A DNA stretch of 9,015 nucleotides from an uncultured Anaerolineaceae bacterium. Lineage in GTDB: Bacteria; Chloroflexota; Anaerolineae; Anaerolineales; Anaerolineaceae. Positions 1-5,803 of the stretch are shown here, in pieces (positions within the stretch are counted from its first letter, which is position 1; every line of letters starts with the position of its first letter). The translations under genes were made by a program, and so were the position numbers. The stretch lies in contig CALESS010000433.1 of NCBI GenBank assembly GCA_937907495.1, positions 1-9,015 of the forward strand, read 5' to 3'. A model generated the notes under the pieces. The model saw only the letters and a list, made by a program, of their open reading frames with translations, was not told the DNA's origin and did no database searches.

Positions 1-1
1 T

Positions 2-97
2 TACACCCACTCTCTCTCTGCTCCCGGCAGCCCGGCGGCTACCTACCTGGAAATGATGCGAACCAATGTTCGTTTAATTGTCGAAGCCCTGCGGTGA
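2..97 (+). CDS. Metal ABC transporter substrate-binding protein, C-terminal end (partial)
   Basis: Only the last 31 codons are present, in the frame ending at the TGA at 95-97; the gene begins outside the window. The tail has SLSAPGSPAATYLEMMR followed by TNVRLIVEALR. This matches the C-terminal end of cluster A-I (TroA/MntA/ZnuA-type) solute-binding proteins, where a Ser-Leu plus Gly-Ser-Pro loop and a Thr-Tyr-x-x-Met-Met helix precede a final Asn-x-x-x-Ile-Val helix. The family protein is an exported or lipid-anchored protein that captures Mn2+, Zn2+ or Fe2+ and hands it to the permease. The identification rests on this short tail together with the directly following ATPase and permease genes, which are the expected partners. 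The metal-binding residues lie upstream and cannot be seen. Confidence 0.82.
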   Translation, partial: YTHSLSAPGSPAATYLEMMRTNVRLIVEALR

Positions 98-104
98 AAA
101 TGCC

Positions 105-932
105 ATGATGCCCTCTCCTCCTTTGCTCTCCCCCGATCTTCAACCCGCCACCCTGCAGCTTGCCGGGGTGGATGTGGCCTATCCTGCCCGCCCCGCCCTG
201 CGCGGCCTGACCTTTGCCATCCCGCATGGCGCACGGGTGGCTGTCGTCGGCCCCAATGGCGCCGGGAAATCCACCCTCTTCAAAGCCCTGGTAGGGTTAT
301 TGCCCATCCAGAGCGGCCAGGTTCTCATCCACGGGTTGCCGCTCGGTCAGCATCAGGATTGTGTGGCCTATATCCCCCAGCGGGAGGAAGTGGATTGGCG
401 CTTTCCGGTGCGCGTCCAGGATGTGGTGATGATGGGCCGCTTTGGCCGCCTGGGCTGGTGGCAGCGCCCGGGCAGAGCAGATCAACGAATCGTTCAGCGG
501 GCCTTGCAGCAGATGGGTATTGAGAACCTGGCCGCCCGCCCCATTGGGGATCTCTCCGGCGGCCAACAGCAGAGGGTCTTCCTTGCCCGCGCCCTCGCCC
601 AGGAGCCGCATATCCTGCTAATGGATGAGCCTTTCAATGGCGTGGATGCCGCCACCCAGGAAACCACCCTCCAAGTTTTGGACCAACTTCATGCAGACCA
701 GGTGACTGTCCTCGTTTCCACCCACGATCTCAACCTGGCAGCCACCCGCTTTGAAAATATCCTGCTCCTCAACCGCCGCCTGGTCGCCTATGGCACCCCG
801 CAGGAAGTGTTCATCCCGGAACATTTGCAGACCGCATTCGGCCCGCAGGTGCTCTTCCTGAATGGCAATGCCATCGTGGATGAGTGCTGCCCTCCGGGGG
901 AAGAACATCCCCACCCGGAGGTGCAATCATGA
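105..932 (+). CDS. Manganese/iron/zinc-type ABC transporter ATP-binding protein
   Basis: This is the 275-residue cytoplasmic ATPase of a metal importer. It hydrolyses ATP to drive uptake through the permease encoded next. Visible motifs are Walker A GPNGAGKST (49-57), Q-loop Gln92, signature LSGGQ (150-154), Walker B LLMDE (171-175) and H-loop His207 in STHDL. The stretch EVDWRFPV (95-102), followed by VVMMGRFGRLGWW, is characteristic of the MntB/SitB/TroB branch, so manganese or iron is somewhat more likely than zinc. An upstream in-frame TTG at 78 would overlap the preceding gene. The ATG at 105, seven bases after that gene's stop, gives a normal N-terminus and is preferred; a second ATG follows directly at 108. 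The C-terminal tail has a His-containing HPHP segment. The gene ends in a four-base ATGA overlap with the permease gene, indicating translational coupling. No metal-responsive regulator gene (MntR/DtxR/Fur) is in the window. Confidence 0.93.
   Translation: MMPSPPLLSPDLQPATLQLAGVDVAYPARPALRGLTFAIPHGARVAVVGPNGAGKSTLFKALVGLLPIQSGQVLIHGLPLGQHQDCVAYIPQREEVDWRFPVRVQDVVMMGRFGRLGWWQRPGRADQRIVQRALQQMGIENLAARPIGDLSGGQQQRVFLARALAQEPHILLMDEPFNGVDAATQETTLQVLDQLHADQVTVLVSTHDLNLAATRFENILLLNRRLVAYGTPQEVFIPEHLQTAFGPQVLFLNGNAIVDECCPPGEEHPHPEVQS
917..923 (+). promoter_or_regulatory. Shine-Dalgarno site for the permease gene
   Basis: GGAGGTG lies five bases before the ATG at 929, inside the last codons of the ATPase gene. 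It decides the permease start at 929 over an earlier in-frame GTG at 884. The start overlaps the upstream stop as ATGA. Confidence 0.75.
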
Positions 933-1780
933 TTCAATGGCTGCTCATTCCCCTGCAATACTCCTTCATGCAGCGCGGACTGCTGGCTGCCATCCTGGTC
1001 GGCATTTTGTGCAGCGTGGTGGGAACCTATGTCGTACTGCGCGGCCTGGCCTTCCTGGGGGATGCCTTGGCTCACGCCATCCTGCCGGGGATTGCCATCG
1101 CCTACCTGGTTGGCGGCTCCCTCACAGTGGGCGCTCTCGTGGCGGCAGTGGTGGTCGCATTACTGATTGGGGCATTCTCCCGCCAGGGAACCATCAAGGA
1201 GGATACGGCCATTGGCATCCTGTTTACGGCAGCCCTGGCCCTGGGCGTGGCCCTGATTTCCTCCATCCGCACCTACGCGGTGGATCTAAGCCATATTTTG
1301 TTCGGCAACTTGCTCGGGGTTTCACCTGCCGACCTGTGGTTGACGGCGGGGATTGGCCTGTTGGTCCTGCTCACGATCCTGATTTTCTACCGGCAGTTCC
1401 TGGTCATCTCGTTTGACCCGGTGCTGGCTGCCACCCTGCGTCTGCCGGGCGAATGGCTGCGCAACCTGATGCTGGTGCTGCTGGCTCTCACCATCGTTAT
1501 ATCCATGCAAACGGTGGGGGTTGGCCTGGTGGCTGCCATGCTGGTCACGCCCGCCGCCACGGCATACCTGCTCACCCGCCGGCTGCCCGTGATGATGGCG
1601 CTCTCCGCTTTCATTGGCGCAGTTTCCTCGCTCATTGGTTTGTATCTCTCCTATTACGCCAACATCGCCTCCGGGGCTGCCATCGTGCTGGTTGCCACTG
1701 CCATCTTCATGCTGGGTTACTTGTTTGCCCCCAACCGCGGCATGCTGGCCCTGGCAATCCAATCCAAAAAGCGCTCCTAA
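929..1780 (+). CDS. Manganese/iron/zinc-type ABC transporter permease
   Basis: This 283-residue polytopic membrane protein of the ABC-3 family (ZnuB/MntC/TroC-like) forms the metal channel of the importer. It has about eight or nine hydrophobic segments across its length. Family landmarks are clear: GTYVVLRGLAFLGDALAHA with LPG directly after (residues ~32-54), which is the conserved segment contacting the ATPase; KEDTAIGI (~90-97); and AMLVTPAATAYLLTRRLP late in the protein. The Thr-Pro-Ala-Ala-Thr-Ala form of that last motif is usual in the Mn/Fe-type branch. The start at 929 is set by a strong Shine-Dalgarno site and the ATGA overlap with the ATPase gene. The protein ends with a short basic tail (QSKKRS). 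It is the last gene of the operon; a hairpin terminator follows 26 bases after the stop. Only one permease gene is present, so the importer would be a homodimer in the membrane unless another permease gene lies elsewhere. Confidence 0.92.
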   Translation: MIQWLLIPLQYSFMQRGLLAAILVGILCSVVGTYVVLRGLAFLGDALAHAILPGIAIAYLVGGSLTVGALVAAVVVALLIGAFSRQGTIKEDTAIGILFTAALALGVALISSIRTYAVDLSHILFGNLLGVSPADLWLTAGIGLLVLLTILIFYRQFLVISFDPVLAATLRLPGEWLRNLMLVLLALTIVISMQTVGVGLVAAMLVTPAATAYLLTRRLPVMMALSAFIGAVSSLIGLYLSYYANIASGAAIVLVATAIFMLGYLFAPNRGMLALAIQSKKRS

Positions 1781-1806
1781 CCCGGCACGACCTCCACTCA
1801 TAAAAT

Positions 1807-1829
1807 CACCCGCAAGATATTTGCGGGTG
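1807..1829. terminator. Bidirectional hairpin terminator between convergent operons
   Basis: CACCCGCAA (1807-1815) and TTGCGGGTG (1821-1829) form a perfect nine-base-pair stem with a five-base loop. On the minus strand the stem is followed by ATTTTA, and on the plus strand by CTTCCATTT, so the T-tract is modest in both directions. It sits between the plus-strand permease stop at 1780 and the minus-strand stop at 1894, the expected place for a shared terminator. Apart from this hairpin, nothing else is recognisable in 1781-1893. Confidence 0.75.
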
Positions 1830-1893
1830 CTTCCATTTGCACGGCCCGGCTCAATCCTCTACCCCGAATGCCTGCACAGCCTGCCTTGTACAG

Positions 1894-2766
1894 CTATTTT
1901 CCACCCGTGGTGCTGGTGAGGGTGGGGGTCAGGGTGAATTGTGGGATGGGGGTCAGAGTGAATTGTGGGGTGGGTGTCAGGGTGGATGTACTGGTGAATT
2001 CGGGGGTAATCGTGGGGCTTGCGGTGAAAGTTGGCAGGGGGCTGGGTGTTTGGCTTGGGATGGCGGTAGGCACAATGGTAGAGGTGAAGGTCAGGCTGGG
2101 GGTTGCAGATGGGATGATGGTAACCGTCCATGTGGGGGAGGGCGTGAGCGTAAAGGTGGAAGTTGCGGTCAGGGTCGGGGTAAGCGTGAGGGTGAACGTC
2201 CGGGTTGGGGTCAGCGAGGGTGTAAGGGTGGGGGTGAAGGTCCAGGTCGGGGTCCAGGTGGGGGTGAAGGTCGGGGTCGGAGTAATGACCAGGGTTGCCG
2301 TCGGGATCACCCGGGTGCGCTGCCAACCAGGCCGCCAGTTGGTTGGGGAGGTGATCGGTGTCGGGCTGGGGGCGTCACCCGGGGTGTGGGTTCCGGTGCC
2401 TCCCCCAGGCAGGGTGGAGGTCTTATGGATGACCACAAAAGTGGAGGTTAAGGTTGGCCGGGGAGGAAATGTGGCAGTTCGTTCTCCCACAACCATCAAG
2501 GTCTGGTATTGCCCGGATGCCTCATCCCCCAGTCCCAGGTCCTCCAGGGCCTCCTTGATGATGTCCATCCCAATTACCGGGATCATTGGGGTGCGCACAT
2601 CCACCTGGTAGCTGGCCGTTTCCACGGCATGCAGTGGCTGGCCTAAAAAGCCCCCCTCCTCAATGGAACCCACCAGCCAGGGTGCCACCAGCAAGATGAG
2701 CACGGTGAACAATGTCACCATGAAGGCCACCCGCTGGCGATCCTGGATGTGGAGGATGGTTTTCAC
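1894..2766 (-). CDS. Membrane-anchored Thr-Pro-rich surface protein A (no C-terminal head)
   Basis: This 290-residue protein has a hydrophobic N-terminal segment at ~14-33 acting as signal anchor or signal peptide, a ~60-residue globular part, and then a low-complexity Thr/Pro/Ser/Leu stalk from about residue 155 to the end (TPTPTFTPTWTPTWTFTPT and similar). The stalk is probably extracellular and may be O-glycosylated; that is inference. Residues 50-79 (T50-x-x-Y53-Q54 and IPVIGMDII at 62-70) align without gaps to the Thr-Pro protein at 5804-7189, so the two are paralogues. The paralogue carries a DNRLRE-like domain after the stalk and this one simply stops (STTGGK), with no remnant of such a domain in any frame up to the terminator. 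The start is a GTG at 2764-2766 overlapping the TGA of the HD-GYP gene (GTGA), so translation is coupled. No catalytic motif is visible and the function is unknown. Confidence 0.72.
   Translation of the reverse strand: MKTILHIQDRQRVAFMVTLFTVLILLVAPWLVGSIEEGGFLGQPLHAVETASYQVDVRTPMIPVIGMDIIKEALEDLGLGDEASGQYQTLMVVGERTATFPPRPTLTSTFVVIHKTSTLPGGGTGTHTPGDAPSPTPITSPTNWRPGWQRTRVIPTATLVITPTPTFTPTWTPTWTFTPTLTPSLTPTRTFTLTLTPTLTATSTFTLTPSPTWTVTIIPSATPSLTFTSTIVPTAIPSQTPSPLPTFTASPTITPEFTSTSTLTPTPQFTLTPIPQFTLTPTLTSTTGGK
1928..1999. repeat. 24-bp tandem repeat in the stalk coding region of protein A
   Basis: GTCAGGGTGAATTGTGGG begins a unit at 1928 that recurs at 1952 (21 of 24 bases the same by hand count) and, more degenerate, at 1976. 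On the minus strand it encodes an eight-residue unit of the type QFTLTPTP/QFTLTPIP. It lies in a longer tract (about 1915-2330) built of short G-rich units on the plus strand that encode the Thr-Pro stalk. Confidence 0.7.
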
Positions 2767-4553
2767 GTCAGCATCTCATCCGGCGGATTGGATTGAATGT
2801 AGGCGCAGAACATTTCCACCAGCGCCGGGTCAAACTGACTGCCGCTTCCCTTGCGGATCTCCTCCAGGGCTTTTGTGGAATCCAATCCATGGTGGTAAGG
2901 CCGGTCGGAAATCAGCGCATCCCAGGCATCCACAATTGCAAACAGGCGGGCGGAAAGGGGAATTTCATCGCCTTTCAACTGGCGGGGGTAACCCTTGCCA
3001 TCCCAGCGCTCGTGATGGCAATAGGGAATATCCAGCGCCGGCTCCAGGAAGGGGATTTCGTTCAACATGTCGTGCGCATACAATGGATGCTTGCGCATCA
3101 ACTTCCACTCCTTTTCATCCAGCGGGCCGGGTTTCAGCAAAATCTGGTCCGGGATGCCCATTTTGCCGATGTCGTGCAGCATCGCCCCGCGCCGGATATG
3201 CTCCAGTTGATCTTCCGGCAGTTGCAGGGCTTGTGCCAGTGCCATAGTCAATTCTGTCACCCGCAGGGTATGCCCGCTGGTTTCCTTATCCTTCAATTCC
3301 AGGGCTTTTGCCCAACCCTCCAGGGTTTTATCATAGGTCTCCACCATGCGGTGATGGGAAGCATTCAGGCTGGTGATCATGGTATTAAACGATTCCGCCA
3401 GCACACCTATTTCATCATTGGTCTCGCTGGGCACCCGAATTGTCAAATCTCCATCGGTTACCGCCCGGGAGGCATCCATCAGGCTGGTTAGTGGCCGGGT
3501 TAATAAGGACGAGAGGTTAAAACCAATCAAGATGATTAAAATGATGGCGGCGAGAATCAATCCCCCAATCCGCACCCGGCTCGGCAGGCTGGCATTGACC
3601 AGGACATTTTTTGCCAGGGCTGTACCCAGTAATCCCTGGTCTTCGCCGCCGCGAGTCTCCCATGGGCCAATAATTTCACCATAATTCAAACCGTTGCTGG
3701 ATAATGCCCGCTGGGGCGGGTTTCGCCGGAAGCTGTCGCCTTCCTGGTTCTCCAGGATCGAGCCTGCCAGATCCGCTCCCACAGCCGGAATCTCAATCTC
3801 ATCTGGAAAAGAGCTGGCGATGGGTTGGCCGGAAAAATCATACAGTGTGATTTGCGCCAGGGTGGCCTCGCGTAATTCCTGCGTCACCCGCTTCAGCGGT
3901 AATCCAACCAGGATCACCCCCACCAATTCATCTGCCGCATTGCGAACCGGCCCGGAGATGTAAAAGTAATCCCCATGTTTGCTTTTCACCGTCCCGGAAA
4001 ATTTATCCCCTCCTTCATCCGTCTGCTCTCTCAACACCGCCTGGACAAACGGCCAACTGCGCGCCTCTCCATTCCCATCTTTCTCCACCCGGTATTCCGG
4101 GTTGGAGAGACCTTCCTCCTGGCGGACAGCCAGGATCAGGTTTCCCTGCCGCCCCAGGAACTCCACCGAACCTGCCTGGTTGTTCACCGCAACCCCCAGC
4201 GCCAGGGTTTGCAGCTGGTCAGCATCTCCCTGCTGAATGGCATCCGCCAATCCCTGGGTATAGGTAAGCAAGCGCAGGGTATCCAATTGGTGGTTTTCAA
4301 TGCCCACCATGGCGCTGGCGGCCAATCGGCCTGCCTCATAAAGCTGGTTATTGTAGCGCTCATCCACGGTTTCCAGCACAATCCGCCGCACCAGCAAGAA
4401 AGCCCCCACGGCTATCAAGATGGAGAGAAGTAAATAGGGAATCGTGATCTTATAGCGAATTGGCCAGCGCACCTTCTTGGCGGCCGGCTTTAATTGCTTT
4501 GTGGAGGGCGGCTTGCGGTTAAAAATTCTCATAATGGCAGACCTGATCAACAT
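2763..4553 (-). CDS. dCache-HAMP-HD-GYP transmembrane cyclic-dinucleotide phosphodiesterase A
   Basis: This is a 596-residue membrane receptor whose output domain is an HD-GYP hydrolase, a family that degrades c-di-GMP (some members cGAMP). Order: basic N-terminus; membrane segment ~36-56; extracellular sensor ~57-325, sized and patterned like a double Cache domain (YFYISGPVRN, VGVILVGLPL, then a second unit from ~233); membrane segment ~328-347; HAMP ~348-400 with the typical NDEIGVLAESFNTM; HD-GYP ~410-590. Catalytic signatures are intact: SGH428, HD (460-461) with K464, H489-P490, H513-H514, GYP (521-523), D542 and DRPY (550-553). It therefore looks active. The ligand is unknown. Its stop overlaps the GTG of the downstream Thr-Pro gene. 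An alternative ATG at 4532 (start MRIFNRKPP) would remove seven residues and is plausible; neither start has a strong Shine-Dalgarno site. Copy B at 7192-8712 is a close paralogue. Confidence 0.92.
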   Translation of the reverse strand: MLIRSAIMRIFNRKPPSTKQLKPAAKKVRWPIRYKITIPYLLLSILIAVGAFLLVRRIVLETVDERYNNQLYEAGRLAASAMVGIENHQLDTLRLLTYTQGLADAIQQGDADQLQTLALGVAVNNQAGSVEFLGRQGNLILAVRQEEGLSNPEYRVEKDGNGEARSWPFVQAVLREQTDEGGDKFSGTVKSKHGDYFYISGPVRNAADELVGVILVGLPLKRVTQELREATLAQITLYDFSGQPIASSFPDEIEIPAVGADLAGSILENQEGDSFRRNPPQRALSSNGLNYGEIIGPWETRGGEDQGLLGTALAKNVLVNASLPSRVRIGGLILAAIILIILIGFNLSSLLTRPLTSLMDASRAVTDGDLTIRVPSETNDEIGVLAESFNTMITSLNASHHRMVETYDKTLEGWAKALELKDKETSGHTLRVTELTMALAQALQLPEDQLEHIRRGAMLHDIGKMGIPDQILLKPGPLDEKEWKLMRKHPLYAHDMLNEIPFLEPALDIPYCHHERWDGKGYPRQLKGDEIPLSARLFAIVDAWDALISDRPYHHGLDSTKALEEIRKGSGSQFDPALVEMFCAYIQSNPPDEMLT

Positions 4554-4603
4554 GCGATGAAATATTTGTGAAGGAGTTGATCAAAACAATAAGTAATGAT
4601 CAA
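4544..4603 (-). promoter_or_regulatory. TGATCAA repeats and possible start-codon hairpin upstream of HD-GYP A
   Basis: TGATCAA occurs three times on the plus strand, at 4544-4550, 4578-4584 and 4597-4603, in the 122-base gap before HD-GYP A and over its first codons. On the minus-strand transcript, TGATCAAC (4583 to 4576) can pair with GTTGATCA (4551 to 4544). That is an eight-base-pair stem with a 24-base loop, whose 3' arm includes the G of the ATG at 4553. It could be an operator set, a translational control hairpin or chance. No convincing -35/-10 pair was found in the gap at 4554-4675. Confidence 0.3.
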
Positions 4604-4675
4604 GTTGTATTACGGCTGCGGTTTAGGGTCCAGGTCATCGGGTTGGATAAATGAACTGAATTCGAAAATTTTTCC

Positions 4676-5725
4676 TTACACCTCAAATTCGCTTAATTCT
4701 TGCTGCAATTGCCCGATCAAAGCCTGTTTCTGCCGGGGTGGTAAAAAGCTGGCCCTTCCGGCCGCCACCACCAACCCGGCTAACTCTGCCAGGGAAAGGC
4801 CCAACCCGCGGCAGGCAACCCGGTACTCATCCGATAAACAAATCCGGGAAATACTCGGATCATCCGTGTTTAAGGTCACGCTCAACCCGGCTTCCAGCAT
4901 TTGCTTCAGCGGATGCCTGGACAAATCTGGCACCACCCCGGTATGGTGGTTGCTGGTCAGGCAGACTTCAAATGCAATTCCCCGTTCGAGCGCCAGTTGA
5001 ACGACAGCCTCATCTTCCATCACCCGCACCCCGTGGCAGATGCGTTCAGCCCCCAGCATCTCGATCGCCTCGCGCACATTATCCGCCCCGGCCCACTCGC
5101 CGGCATGGATGGTAATATGCAGCCCGGCCTGGCGGGCTTCTGCCAACAACCCCGCAAATGGCTGAGCGGAATATTCCACTTCGTTTCCGGCCAGGTTCAC
5201 CCCCACGATCCCCCGCTCGATGCGTTCCACTGCCATGCGGATGGTTTCCTCAGCCAGCAGCATCTCCTCATGGCGATTAAAGCTCGCAACCAGGGCAACC
5301 TGGATGTGATGTTTTTTGGCCGCCCGCTCTGCCGCCTCAGCCACCCAATCCATCACTTCGCCCAGCATGTACCCCTGGGCCCGGCTGAGCGCCACCGGGG
5401 TGAACAGCAGCTCCAGGTGAAGCACCCGGTCAGCGGCTGCATCTGCAATGGCTTCTTCCGTCACCCGCATGATGATTTCAGCAGAGCGGTAAAACAAACG
5501 GATGGTCTGAAATTTTGATAAAAACGTGGCGAAATCGAAGGAATCTGTTTGCTGCATTCGCACCAGTTGATCCAGCCCCGGATTCACGGGCAGTGTGATG
5601 CCATACTGGCGGGCAATTTCCAACATCGTATCCAGGCGCAGGCTGCCTTCCAGGTGGCGGTGTAAATCCACCTTGGGCATGCGCTTATATAGGGAAAGCT
5701 CTCGTACCGCTGGATTCTCGACCAT
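4676..5725 (-). CDS. Adenosine deaminase-family metal-dependent hydrolase
   Basis: This 349-residue, probably cytoplasmic TIM-barrel amidohydrolase of the adenosine/aminodeoxyfutalosine/adenine deaminase family is expected to deaminate adenosine to inosine or a related 6-aminopurine nucleoside. Metal and catalytic residues are in place: HRH at 22-24 in PKVDLHRHLEGSLR (zinc H22, H24), H207 and catalytic E210 in HAGE, H231 in ICHGVRV, SNHHTGVV (259-266) and the DD pair 288-289 in LNTDDPSI. The segment NLAGNE (177-182) replaces the more usual DLAGDE near the substrate pocket, so true adenosine as substrate is not certain. The start at 5725 has a G-rich GCGGGG about four bases upstream; an internal ATG at codon 16 (5680) is a weaker alternative. 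The gene has its own near-consensus promoter overlapping the end of the upstream gene. It sits between the two HD-GYP/Thr-Pro pairs with no obvious functional tie to them. No futalosine-pathway genes are nearby. Confidence 0.87.
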   Translation of the reverse strand: MVENPAVRELSLYKRMPKVDLHRHLEGSLRLDTMLEIARQYGITLPVNPGLDQLVRMQQTDSFDFATFLSKFQTIRLFYRSAEIIMRVTEEAIADAAADRVLHLELLFTPVALSRAQGYMLGEVMDWVAEAAERAAKKHHIQVALVASFNRHEEMLLAEETIRMAVERIERGIVGVNLAGNEVEYSAQPFAGLLAEARQAGLHITIHAGEWAGADNVREAIEMLGAERICHGVRVMEDEAVVQLALERGIAFEVCLTSNHHTGVVPDLSRHPLKQMLEAGLSVTLNTDDPSISRICLSDEYRVACRGLGLSLAELAGLVVAAGRASFLPPRQKQALIGQLQQELSEFEV

Positions 5726-5775
5726 CTACCCCGCCAAACTTTCAATCAGCCTATCCCATTGGATTGATTAGTATC

Positions 5776-5803
5776 ATTATAGAACCTTTATCTATTTTTA
5801 CAA
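5776..5803 (-). promoter_or_regulatory. Sigma-70-type promoter of the deaminase gene
   Basis: On the minus strand TTGTAA (5803-5798) is followed after 16 bases by a perfect TATAAT (5781-5776). This places transcription start near 5769, about 45 bases before the ATG at 5725. The -35 box abuts the stop of the Thr-Pro protein B gene at 5804. The rest of the 78-base gap (5726-5803) shows no hairpin terminator, so read-through from the upstream pair is also possible. Confidence 0.65.

Noticed and set aside
78..104. TTG start at 78 for the ABC ATPase
   Set aside because: It would overlap the substrate-binding protein gene by 20 bases and add nine residues not expected in the family; the ATG at 105 directly after that gene fits better.
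1915..2330. Possible CRISPR-like array because of short regular repeats
   Set aside because: Repeat units are contiguous and degenerate with no spacers, and they keep one open frame coding for Thr-Pro units. No cas genes are present.
1868..2611. Long plus-strand frame rich in Val-Arg-Val-Gly repeats, opposite the Thr-Pro protein A gene
   Set aside because: It is the antisense shadow of the Thr-Pro repeat codons. The minus-strand frame has a membrane anchor, a coupled start and a paralogue; this one has none of these.
2793..3491. 232-codon plus-strand frame opposite the HD-GYP A gene
   Set aside because: It is a shadow of the HD-GYP catalytic region, whose motifs are all intact on the minus strand.
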